Assembly (NCBI RefSeq): GCF_000147815.2
Contig: NC_015957.1
Location: 8,804,001 to 8,868,000 of the forward strand
DNA: 64,000 nt
Reading direction: 5' to 3'
Source of the DNA: Streptomyces violaceusniger Tu 4113
GTDB lineage: Bacteria > Actinomycetota > Actinomycetes > Streptomycetales > Streptomycetaceae
Of this stretch, positions 41,275 to 50,100 are shown piece by piece. A program made the position numbers and the translations under genes. The notes under the pieces were generated by a model. The model saw nothing but the letters and a program-made list of their open reading frames with translations, made no database searches and was not told the origin of the DNA. How positions within the stretch are numbered: position 1 is the first letter of the stretch; the number at the start of each line of letters is the position of its first letter.

Positions 41275-42287
41275 TGAACATACGCCGCCTCAGGCCCACG
41301 ACCGCCCTCGTCGGAGCCGCCGCACTCGGTCTGACCACCCTCACAGCCTGCTCCTCCGACGTCGGCGACGGAAGGACGGACGGCAAGCTGGACGTGGTGG
41401 CGTCGTTCTATCCCCTGCAGTTCCTCGCCCAGCGGATCGGCGGGAACGCCATCCATGTGTCCTCCCTGACCAAGCCCGGCGTCGAACCGCACGATCTGGA
41501 GATCAGCCCCCGGCAGACCGCCGATCTCAGCAAGGCGGGCCTGGTGGTCTACCTCAAGGGGCTCCAGCCCTCGGTCGACCGGGCCATCGGACAGGCCGAG
41601 CCGAAGCACGTCGCCGACGCCGCCTCGTACACCACGCTGGAGGACCACGGCACCGAGGTCGAGGGCGACCACGGGGGCGCGGACGCGGGCGGTCACGGGG
41701 GCGAAGGCGGTCACGGGGGCGAGGGCGAGAAAGGGCACGAGGGCCACGCCCACTCCGGCGACGCCGCCGCCGACCCCCACATCTGGCTGGACCCGGTGCG
41801 CTACGCCCAGGTCGCCAAGGGCGTCGGCAAGGCGCTGGAGAAGGCCGACCCCGATCACGCCACGACGTACAAGAAGAACACCACCGCCCTGGTCAAGGAG
41901 CTGACCACGCTTGATCAGGACTTCCGGAGCGGTTTGAAGGACCGTTCTTCGGACACCTTCATCACAACCCACGCCGCCTTCGGCTATCTCGCCGAGCGCT
42001 ACGGCCTGCGGCAGGAGGCGATCTCCGGCCTCGACCCCGAATCCGAGCCCAGCCCGGCCCGGATCAAGGGGCTGCACAGCGTCGCCAAGAAGGACAAGGT
42101 CAACACCGTCTTCTTCGAGACCCTCGTGAGCGACCGGACGGCGAAGACGCTGGCGGGCGACCTCCATCTGCGGACCGATGTGCTCGATCCCATCGAGGGC
42201 ATCGGCGACAAGTCCAAGGGCGACGACTACATCCAGGTCATGCGATCCAACCTGAAGGCCCTGCAGAAGGCGCTGGGCACCAAGTGA
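41274..42287 (+). CDS. znuA: Zinc ABC transporter substrate-binding lipoprotein
   Basis: The 337-residue protein has a signal peptide ending in a lipobox (LTTLTACSS) and the cluster A-I fold (VVASFYPLQFLAQRIGGN, VEPHDLEISPRQ, DPHIWLDPVRY, TTHAAFGYLAERYGL). A His/Gly/Glu-rich loop of about 45 residues lies before DPHIWLDP, as in zinc-specific ZnuA/AdcA. It captures zinc outside the membrane for ZnuBC. ATG 41274 is preferred over ATG 41265 because of the promoter position. The end overlaps znuC by GTGA. Confidence 0.93.
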   Translation: MNIRRLRPTTALVGAAALGLTTLTACSSDVGDGRTDGKLDVVASFYPLQFLAQRIGGNAIHVSSLTKPGVEPHDLEISPRQTADLSKAGLVVYLKGLQPSVDRAIGQAEPKHVADAASYTTLEDHGTEVEGDHGGADAGGHGGEGGHGGEGEKGHEGHAHSGDAAADPHIWLDPVRYAQVAKGVGKALEKADPDHATTYKKNTTALVKELTTLDQDFRSGLKDRSSDTFITTHAAFGYLAERYGLRQEAISGLDPESEPSPARIKGLHSVAKKDKVNTVFFETLVSDRTAKTLAGDLHLRTDVLDPIEGIGDKSKGDDYIQVMRSNLKALQKALGTK

Positions 42288-43213
42288 CGGACCACCCCAC
42301 GGAGGTCGAGGAAACGATGGCGACCGAGGAACCCATGGAAACCGAGGAGCCGGACATAGCCCCGACCGCGCCCCCGCATCCGGGACCGGCCACGGACGCA
42401 CCCACGCATCCGGCACCGGCCACTCATCCGGCCCCGACCGTGGACCCGGCCGCCGACCCCATATCCCTGCGCGGCGCCACCGCCACCCTCGGTGGCCGCC
42501 CCGTGCTGCGCGGCATCGATCTGACCGTCCGCCGCGGCGAGGTCGTGGCGCTGCTCGGCGCCAACGGCTCGGGCAAGTCCACCGCCGTACGGTCCATCGT
42601 CGGCCAGGTGCCGCTCAGCGGCGGTGAGCTGGCCCTCTTCGGCACCCCCCGCCGCCGTTTCCGCGACTGGGCCCGGATCGGTTACGTACCGCAGCGCACC
42701 ACCGCCGCCAGCGGCGTCCCCGCCACCGTGCGCGAGGTCGTCTCGGCGGGCCGGCTGGCCCGCCGCCGGTTCGGCCCGCCGCGCAAGGCGGACCGGGCGG
42801 CCGTTCAGCGGGCCCTGGAGCTCGTCGGCATGGCCGACCGCGCCCGGGACCCGGTGAGCGCCCTCTCCGGCGGTCAGCACCAGCGCGTGCTGATCGCCCG
42901 CGCGCTCGCGGGCGAACCGGAACTGCTGATCATGGACGAGCCGATGGCCGGGGTCGACCTCGCCAGCCAGGAGATCCTTGCGGGCACCCTCCGCGAGCAG
43001 GTCGCCACCGGTGCCACGGTCCTCCTCGTCCTCCATGAGCTCGGCCCGCTGGAGCCGCTGATCGACCGCGCGGTGGTGCTCCGCGACGGCTGCGTGGTCC
43101 ACGACGGACCGCCGCCCAAGGCCGTGGGCCAGCACGCGCTGCCCGGCCACGATCACGTCCATCCCCATGCGGCGTCCGACGCCGAACCGATCCGGACAGG
43201 GTTGCTGACCTGA
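42284..43213 (+). CDS. znuC: Zinc ABC transporter ATPase
   Basis: The 309-residue ATPase has Walker A GANGSGKST, signature LSGGQHQRVLIARAL, Walker B ELLIMDEPMAGVD and an LVLHELG switch segment. An unusual N-terminal extension of about 60 residues is rich in Glu, Pro, Thr and His and may be disordered. A C-terminal GHDHVHPHAA stretch is His-rich and could bind metal. It is coupled to znuA by GTGA and followed at once by znuB. Confidence 0.92.
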   Translation: MTDHPTEVEETMATEEPMETEEPDIAPTAPPHPGPATDAPTHPAPATHPAPTVDPAADPISLRGATATLGGRPVLRGIDLTVRRGEVVALLGANGSGKSTAVRSIVGQVPLSGGELALFGTPRRRFRDWARIGYVPQRTTAASGVPATVREVVSAGRLARRRFGPPRKADRAAVQRALELVGMADRARDPVSALSGGQHQRVLIARALAGEPELLIMDEPMAGVDLASQEILAGTLREQVATGATVLLVLHELGPLEPLIDRAVVLRDGCVVHDGPPPKAVGQHALPGHDHVHPHAASDAEPIRTGLLT

Positions 43214-43214
43214 G

Positions 43215-44087
43215 ATGCTCGAGATCCTCGACTACGCCTTCATGCAGCGGGCCCTGCTCGCCGCCGTCCTGGTGGGCATCACCGCGCCCGCCGTCGGCAT
43301 CTACCTCGTCCAGCGCCGCCAGGCGATCATGGGCGACGGGATCGGCCATGTCGCCCTTACCGGCGTCGCCCTCGGCTTCCTGACCGGCGCCAACCCCGTG
43401 TGGACCGCCGTCGCCGTCTCCGCCCTCGGCGCGATCGCCATGGAGCTGATCCGCTGGTATGGCAAGACCCGTGGCGATCTCGCGCTCGCGATGCTCTTCT
43501 ACGGCGGGATGGCGGGCGGTGTGCTGCTGATCAACCTCTCGCCGACCGGCTCCAACGCCAACCTCACCACCTATCTCTTCGGCTCGATCACCACGGTCTC
43601 CCCCGAGGACGTCGTCGCGATCTCCCTCCTCGCCGCCTTCGTCGTAGTGATCACTCTGGGGCTGCGCCGCCAGTTGTTCGCGGTGTGCCAGGACGAGGAG
43701 TTCGCCCGGGTGACCGGCCTCCCGGTGCGCACGCTCAACCTGCTGCTGGCCATCACCGCGGCCGTCACGGTCACCGTCGCCATGCGCGTCGTGGGCCTGC
43801 TCCTGGTCAGCGCCCTGATGGTGGTCCCGGTCGCCGCCGCCCAGCAGGCCACCCGGGGCTTCGCGATGACGCTCGCGCTGGCGATCACCATCGGCGTCGT
43901 GGTGACCCTGTCCGGCACGGTCTTCTCCTTCTACAAGAACGTCCCGCCCGGCGCGAGCATCGTCGTCCTCGCCATCGGCGTCTTCGCCGTGATCACGGCC
44001 CTGGCCGCGCCCCTGGCGAAAAGACGCGCTCAACGGGTGGCCGAGGCCGAGGAACGGTGCACGGTGAGGGACGATGTACTCGTATAG
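43215..44087 (+). CDS. znuB: Zinc ABC transporter permease
   Basis: The 290-residue permease of the ABC-3 family has about eight hydrophobic helices (AAVLVGITAPAVGIYLVQRR, IGHVALTGVALGF, RVVGLLLVSALMVVPVAAA). It forms the zinc channel with ZnuC. The start lies 1 bp after the znuC stop. It precedes zur by about 170 bp. Confidence 0.93.
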   Translation: MLEILDYAFMQRALLAAVLVGITAPAVGIYLVQRRQAIMGDGIGHVALTGVALGFLTGANPVWTAVAVSALGAIAMELIRWYGKTRGDLALAMLFYGGMAGGVLLINLSPTGSNANLTTYLFGSITTVSPEDVVAISLLAAFVVVITLGLRRQLFAVCQDEEFARVTGLPVRTLNLLLAITAAVTVTVAMRVVGLLLVSALMVVPVAAAQQATRGFAMTLALAITIGVVVTLSGTVFSFYKNVPPGASIVVLAIGVFAVITALAAPLAKRRAQRVAEAEERCTVRDDVLV

Positions 44088-44257
44088 TCCACGTACTCGC
44101 ACGGTCCACCGCTCGGTCCACCGCTCGGTCCGTCCCTCAGTCTGTCGCTCTCGTCCGTCCCCCGAGCGATAACTGGCACAATGGCCGGGCAGAAGACGCA
44201 GTGGGCGCGGAGAGTAGCCGCGAGAGCGACGGAGCATGTGAGGTTGAGGAGGCAGCC

Positions 44258-44683
44258 GTGGTAACCGCGGGTCCCCCAGTACGCGGCCGGTCCACCAGGC
44301 AGCGCGCCGCGGTGGCGGCAGCACTGGACGAGGTGGACGAGTTCCGCAGTGCGCAGGAGCTCCACGACATGCTCAAGCACCGGGGCGACTCGGTGGGCCT
44401 GACCACCGTCTACCGCACCCTCCAGTCCCTGGCCGACGCCGGCGAGGTCGACGTCCTCCGCACTACGGAGGGCGAGGCGGTCTACCGCCGCTGCAACAGC
44501 GAGGAGCACCACCACCACCTGGTCTGCCGCGCCTGCGGCAAGGCGGTGGAGGTGGAGGGCCCCGCCGTCGAAAAGTGGGCCGACGCGATCGCCGCCGAGC
44601 ACGGCTTCGTGGACGTGGCCCACACGATCGAGATCTTCGGCACCTGCGGCGACTGCGCGGCGGCGAAGGCCGCGCAGGGTTGA
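44258..44683 (+). CDS. zur: Zinc uptake regulator, Fur family
   Basis: The 141-residue repressor has an N-terminal winged helix (RSTRQRAAVAAALDEVDEFR, SVGLTTVYRTLQSLADAGEV). The C-terminal metal and dimer domain has EEHHHHLVCRACGKAVEVEG and GTCGDC; the two CxxC pairs form the structural zinc site. GTG 44258 has GAGGAGG upstream. Its position after znuACB and the Zur box before znuA support Zur rather than Fur. Its 3' end and downstream sequence are repeated at 51898-52112. Confidence 0.93.
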   Translation: MVTAGPPVRGRSTRQRAAVAAALDEVDEFRSAQELHDMLKHRGDSVGLTTVYRTLQSLADAGEVDVLRTTEGEAVYRRCNSEEHHHHLVCRACGKAVEVEGPAVEKWADAIAAEHGFVDVAHTIEIFGTCGDCAAAKAAQG

Positions 44684-44840
44684 TCTCCCCTTCGCGGGGT
44701 TGGCCCCCGCCCCGCTCCGATTGATCTCTGTCGGGGATTGTGGATACGGTGCCCGACGTGACGAGCCCTGAATCAGACAGAACGGAGCCGCCGGTCGTTC
44801 GGCGGCGAGCAGTTGTCTGAACCGCTGACCTGACTTTTGG
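44603..44840 (+). repeat. Direct repeat, copy A: zur 3' end and downstream sequence
   Basis: This stretch covers the last 26 codons of zur and about 155 bp beyond. It matches 51898-52112 at most positions, with a deletion of about 25 bp in the second copy just after the zur stop. Shared landmarks are CGATCGAGATCTTCGGCACC, TCCGATTGATCTC, ATACGGTGCCCGACGTG and AGCCCTGAATCAGACAGAAC. Confidence 0.85.
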
Positions 44841-44994
44841 GTCGATCTCGCTTCCAGCGACCGGACACGACTCCGTGTGTCTGGTTCCGTCTCGGGCTCG
44901 TCGTAGTCATGACGTATTCATGGCTCGTCGTGGCGTAGTCCGACATCCAGCACGCGGCTGTTCTTGCCCGCATCCGCTCATCGCTGGAGTCGTC

Positions 44995-46164
44995 TTGCCT
45001 GTTTTCCTTTACGTCCTCGCGCTCGCCGTCTTCGCGCAAGGAACATCCGAGTTCATGCTGTCCGGTCTCGTACCGGGCATCGCCCGCGACCTCTCCGTGT
45101 CGGTGGGAGCCGCGGCGAGTCTGACGTCCGCGTACGCGATCGGAATGATCGTCGGCGCACCGGTGATGGCCGCGCTGAGCGCGCGATGGCCGCGGCGGAG
45201 GGCGCTGGCGGGGTTCTTGGCGGCGTTCGTCGTCGTGCATGTGATCGGCGCGGTGACGACGGACTTCGCCGTGCTCTTCGGTACTCGTATCGTCGCCGCG
45301 ATCGTCAATGCCGGTTTCCTGGCGGTCGCGATGTCCGTCGCGACGGCTCTCGTCCCGGCGTCGCAGCACGCCAGGGCCACCGCCGTTCTGCTGTCCGGGG
45401 TCACGCTGTCGTGCGTCGCGGGTGTCCCCGCGGGGGCGTTGCTCGGGGAGTGGTCCGGCTGGCGCTCCGCGTTCTGGGCCGTGGCCGCCCTGTGCCTGCC
45501 CGCGCTGACTCTGGTCTTCCGCCAGGCGCCCGCCGACGCGGCCGGTCGGGAGGAAGTCTCGATCAGGCGGGAAGCGCGTGTGGTGGCGTCGCGCCCGGTG
45601 CAGTGGGCCATGGTCCTGGCGGCCGTGGTCAACGGGGCGACGTTCGCGACCTTCGCCTACCTGGCCGTCATCGCCACGGACATCACCCACCTCCCCGACG
45701 CCGCCGTCCCCGCTCTTCTCGCCGCGTTCGGGGTGGGCGCCTTCGTGGGGGTGACCACGGCCGGCCGTAGGGCCAACGGCGGGTTCGGGAGGGGCCTGCT
45801 CCTGGCCGTGTGTGCCCTGCCGGTCGGCTGGGCGGTACTGGCCGCGACCAGCCCCTACGCGGCCCCGCTCTTCATCGTGACCGTCCTGCAAGGCGGCCTG
45901 TCGTTCGGCATCGGCTCGACCCTCGTCACCCGCGTCATGCGTACGGCCTCCCAGGCTCCCTCGCTGGGCGGCTCGTTCGCCACGGTCGCCCTGAACGCGG
46001 GTGCCTTCTTGGGCCCGTTGGTCGCGGGCCTCGTGACGGAGACGACGGGCGACTACCGGGGCGCGGTGTGGGTCAGCGCCGCGCTGGCCGCGACGGCGGT
46101 GGGTGCTGTCGCCGCTTCCCGGGCATGGGGTGCCCGCGTGGGGGTCGAGGAAGCCGGGTACTGA
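44995..46164 (+). CDS. Cmx/CmrA-like MFS efflux transporter (chloramphenicol type)
   Basis: The 389-residue protein has 12 hydrophobic helices and opens MPVFLYVLALAVFAQGTSEF, the hallmark of the Cmx/CmrA chloramphenicol exporters. It continues with APVMAALSARWPRRRALAGF (motif A region) and AGVPAGALLGEWSGWRSAFW (motif C region). TTG 44995 has GGAG 5 bases upstream and gives the family-typical N terminus. In-frame readings from 44875 would run through repeat copy A flank. It is the first gene after the zur repeat. Drug specificity is inferred from family only. Confidence 0.85.
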   Translation: MPVFLYVLALAVFAQGTSEFMLSGLVPGIARDLSVSVGAAASLTSAYAIGMIVGAPVMAALSARWPRRRALAGFLAAFVVVHVIGAVTTDFAVLFGTRIVAAIVNAGFLAVAMSVATALVPASQHARATAVLLSGVTLSCVAGVPAGALLGEWSGWRSAFWAVAALCLPALTLVFRQAPADAAGREEVSIRREARVVASRPVQWAMVLAAVVNGATFATFAYLAVIATDITHLPDAAVPALLAAFGVGAFVGVTTAGRRANGGFGRGLLLAVCALPVGWAVLAATSPYAAPLFIVTVLQGGLSFGIGSTLVTRVMRTASQAPSLGGSFATVALNAGAFLGPLVAGLVTETTGDYRGAVWVSAALAATAVGAVAASRAWGARVGVEEAGY

Positions 46165-46216
46165 CGTCCGCGATTCGGGGTGACGTACCGGCCGCATCCT
46201 CGCCGCTGAATGTCAA

Positions 46217-46251
46217 TCCGCGCTGCGGGAGCTGGACTTCCGCAGCGCGGA
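46217..46251. terminator. Terminator after the Cmx-like gene
   Basis: TCCGCGCTGCGG (46217-46228) and CCGCAGCGCGGA (46240-46251) form a perfect 12-bp stem with an 11-base loop, 53 bp after the transporter stop. Confidence 0.85.
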
Positions 46252-46280
46252 TGCGGCGTGGCGGCTGAAGGCTCGCACGA

Positions 46281-46589
46281 TTATCGGCCGTCGCCGAGGG
46301 GTGCCAGTTTTCGGCTGAGCTTGAGCACCTCGCTGACCGTCCGGGGGTCAGTGCTTCCCCGGTAGTCGGGGACGGGGGTGGCCTCGGGGCCTATGAGCGG
46401 GCCCGTCTGGCCGTCGAGTGAGGTGCCGGTCGCGGCGACGATGGACGGTCGGGCGGCCACCGACGCGGGACCGGACTCTCCGGAGGAGCCCTTCACTAGG
46501 CCGGTGGCGGGGATCACCCCGTCGGAGATCTCCGCCCGCGGGAAAGGCTCCACCACTTTGAGGTCCACGCTAGGGGAATCGCCCCCCAT
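46281..46589 (-). CDS. Possible small gene or gene fragment, unknown
   Basis: A 102-codon frame ends at 46281 and has strong G/C third-position bias, suggesting it is or was coding. The product is Pro/Ser/Gly-rich (SDGVIPATGLVKGSSGESGP) with a short helical end (VSEVLKLSRKLAPLGDGR). ATG 46589 has no visible ribosome binding site, and I see no family resemblance. It lies after the candidate immunity gene on the same strand and may be the tail of a larger lost gene, such as a displaced toxin tip. Confidence 0.35.
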   Translation of the reverse strand: MGGDSPSVDLKVVEPFPRAEISDGVIPATGLVKGSSGESGPASVAARPSIVAATGTSLDGQTGPLIGPEATPVPDYRGSTDPRTVSEVLKLSRKLAPLGDGR

Positions 46590-46669
46590 AAAGCAGCTTG
46601 TTCACCACGCCAATTTCAGCCGCTTGTGCATACCTGGGTGAATATCCGATCACCATCATCACGTTCGCC

Positions 46670-47101
46670 TCACGGCTGCAGGCGCGGCAGAAGCTCGATC
46701 GCCTTGCGCATCTCGGCGACCTCATACCCGGTGCGCAGAAAGAGTTCCCGGCCGTTCATCTCCGCGAGCACCCTTTCAGCGAACGGTCGCCAAATCCCGA
46801 TGACCTCCCCCGGCAACTCCAACTTGACGATACCCGTCCCGTCCGCGCCGGGGCTTGACCCTTCGAGTAGCGAAACGGCAGAGGATTCGGCTTCCAACAC
46901 GTCGACCGAGATGGGATCCGGCTTCACCGCCCTAGCGATTTGCCTGGCCAGGCGAACACAACGGAGCAGCTCATCCCGCAGGTGAGCATCCTCCGACCGA
47001 TCACTCCCCTCAGGCAAATTCGGAATCTCTTTCGTCACCTGAAAGATGATCTTAAACTTATCGAAGGCAATTTGAACTCGCTGCACAATCAAACTCCCCA
47101 T
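46670..47101 (-). CDS. Candidate immunity protein for the Rhs toxin
   Basis: The 143-residue acidic cytoplasmic protein begins 6 bp after the Rhs toxin stop on the same strand, where immunity genes of polymorphic toxins usually sit. It has a mixed alpha/beta pattern (VQIAFDKFKIIFQVTKEI, ELLRCVRLARQIARAVKP, VLAEMNGRELFLRTGYEVAE) and no signal or membrane segment. The region is visibly AT-richer than its surroundings, as is the toxin tip. I do not recognise the family; the role is from context. Confidence 0.65.
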   Translation of the reverse strand: MGSLIVQRVQIAFDKFKIIFQVTKEIPNLPEGSDRSEDAHLRDELLRCVRLARQIARAVKPDPISVDVLEAESSAVSLLEGSSPGADGTGIVKLELPGEVIGIWRPFAERVLAEMNGRELFLRTGYEVAEMRKAIELLPRLQP

Positions 47102-47107
47102 CTACCG

Positions 47108-50100
47108 CTACTCGAGATCTTCGAAATAGGTTTTCCCTTCCTTCGGCGTAAATACCGTTCCCCCATCTCCTTGCTCAACCACCACCGCGCCCTTGTCCGG
47201 ATCCCAGTAGGCTATCCTCTCCCTGGAGAGGTAACGAACTTCAATACCCGGCACATCCTGGTTGATCACCTTATCCACATAATCATCCAGATCGTTGGGC
47301 TTGACATCTTTAACATAATGATCGAGACCACCCTGATCCTTCGCTCGGTCACGGGAGTGTTGTGCGATATTTTTTGCTGTCTCGCATGCCTCCCGGCCCA
47401 CAGGGTCGATGAATCTGTGGGGATTCGTGACGTACGCGTGGTGATTGGGAGCAGGCTCGAGGCCCAGGGGGTCCGGGGTGACGTAGCGGGCCGTTTCCGG
47501 GTCGTAGTGGCGGAAGTAGTTGTAGTGCAGGCCCGTTTCGGGGTCGGCGTATTGGCCGGGGAAGCGGAGGGGGCAGTCGACCTTTGAGGTGCTCGCTCGG
47601 GAGGGGAAGTGGGTTCCCCAGAGGGTGGTGCGGTACTGCCAGGACAGGTCTCCGTCAGGGGTGACCAGTTCTGTTGGCGTGCCGACCAGGTCGGTGATGA
47701 TGGCATGGAAGCCGGGTGGCGTCTCGTCCTCGGCGCCCGTGAACTTCTCGATGAGGGATGCGCCGGGCTTCCGGATCAGCGGGGTGTGGTCGGTTTGGGC
47801 GAGGGGACGGTGGGTGCCTGGGGCGTAGTCCCAGGTGGTGTGTACGCCCTCGGGAGTGGATTGCTCGGCCAGGCGGGTGTCTTCCCACGTGAAGTCGATC
47901 GATTCGGCGATCGTGCCGTCATCCGCCAGGCGCTGTTTCGATATGCGGCGGCCGAGGGGGTCGTATATGTAATGCCAGTGGTCGCCGTCCGGGGTCATCG
48001 CGTCGGTCAGGCGGTCTTCGGCGTTCCAGGTGTAGGCCCAGGTGCGGGTCTGGCCGTTGAGGAGTTTGCGGGTGCGGCGGGTCAGGCGGCCCTGGGTGTC
48101 GTGTTCGTAGGTGGTGCGGCCCGCTCGGTGGACGATCGTCCCCGAGAACTCCCGGTCGCCGGGTGACGCGTGTGCGGGGGCGGAGGCGTGGGTGAGGTTG
48201 CCCGCCGAGTCGTAGGCGTAGGTTTCGGTCCAGCCGTGGGCGTGGACCCCCGTCACACGGCCTACCGGGTCCAGGTCGAAGCGGCGGGTGCCGGAGGTGA
48301 GTTCGCGGATCTCGGTCAGGTAGCCGTCCGCACGGTAGGCGTACGAACGGTGCTGGAGGATCCGGTTCGCTTCGCTGGCGCGGCCCTCGCCGATCGTTTG
48401 CGTCGTGAGGCGGTCTGCCGTATCCCACGTCTGGGTCAGTCTCACCGCCTCGCCCACGCGGCGTTCTGTCTCCCGGCCCGCCGCGTCGTACACGAAGGTC
48501 AGAGTGCCGGCCGTACCGGTCCGCAGTGCGGTGGGGCGGCCCGCCTCGTCGTAGGTCCAGGCGCTCGTCAGGCCGGACGGAGTCGTGCGTTCGGTGCGGC
48601 GCCCCACCGCGTCATACAAGTACCTCGTCGTGCGGCCGTTGACCGTTTCTGACAGGACGCGGCCCAAGGCGTCCCGTTCGAGGGTCAGTTCAACGTCCGG
48701 ATTGCTCGCTTGGGCCAGGGCACTCTGCGCGTCGTAGGCATACGTCGTCCGTGCGCCCGCCTCGTCGCGTTGTTCCGTCGTGCGGCCCAGCGCGTCCCGG
48801 GTGAGGTACAGGGTCTCGCCCGCGCCGTTGGTGCGGGTCAGCAGGTCGCCGGCCGCATCGTGGGTGTAGGTGAGGGTGCGGCCGTTGAAGTCGGTCTCGG
48901 TGGTGAGGCGGCCCGCCGGGTCGTAGGTGTAGGTCCACGTCAGGCCCTGGGGGTTGGTGACCTCGGTCAGGCGCAGCTCGGTGTCGTACGCGAAGGCGTA
49001 CGCCGCGCCGTCCGGCTCCGTGCGGGTGGCGGGGACGTCGAAGTGGGTGGAGGTCTGGTGGGTGGTGTGTCCCGCCGGGTCCGTGTGGGTGAGGAGGTTG
49101 CCCTCGCCGTCCCAGGTCCAGCTCTCCCGGGACCCGTCCGGCTCCTCGCGCCACGCCGGTTTGCCCTCGGTCGTCCAGCCCATACGGGTGGTGTGGCCCA
49201 GCGGATCCGTCGCCTCGACCACCCGGCCGAAGATGTCCCGGCGGACGCTCGTGGTGTGGCCCAGTGGGTCCGTCACGGCGATGGGGAGTCCGGCCCTGTC
49301 CGGGATCAGACGCGTGGTGTTGCCCAGCGCGTCCGTCACCTCGGCCAGGTGGCCCCGCTCGGTGTAGGCGTAGGTCGTGGTCGACCCCGTCGGGTCCGTG
49401 GTGGCGGTCAGGTTCCCCGTGTCGTCGTACGTGTGGCGCCAACTCCCGCCGCCCGGCTCCGTTACCTCCAGCGGCAGGCACAGCGCGTTGTACGTGGCCT
49501 CCGCTCGCGCCCCGTCCGGGAGGGTGACGCCCGTCAGGTTGCCGTCCTCGTCGTACCCGTAGCGCGTCGTACGCCCCAGGGGATCCGTCACCGCGACCTT
49601 ACGGTCGCCGCGCGCGTCCCACTCCGTCAGCGTGGTGTGGCCCAGCGGATCGGTCTCCTCGATCAACTGACCGTCGGCGTTATAGCGATACGTCGTGCGG
49701 TGGCCGAGCGAGTCCGTGTAGACCGTCGTCCGCGCCGCGTCGTCATACTCCAGGCCGCCGTTGTAGACGCCGTCGCTGCCCTCGGTGCGCACCACCTTCC
49801 CGTCCGGCCCGTACACATACCGGAACGACGTGCCGTTGCGGTCCGTCCAGGACGTCACCCGCCCCTGGGCGTCGTAGGTGAAGCGCAGCGGCTCGCCGCT
49901 GGAGTTGGTGACCCCCGTAAGGTTGCCCGCTTCGTCGTAGCCGTAGCGCATCACCACCGTGCCGCCCTCGCGGCTCTGCCCGGGGGCATAGACCGACGGC
50001 GGTTCGTCGAGGAGCCGGAGCGCGGTGACCCGCTGGCCCTCGGTGTCGACGGCCAGGTAGTAGCCCCCGGAGTGGCGGACGGCCAACGGGACGCCGCTCA

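Noticed and set aside
44101..44135. GGTCCACCGCTC repeats between znuB and zur considered as operators
   Set aside because: They are short, imperfect, GC-rich and without dyad symmetry; no resemblance to a Zur box.
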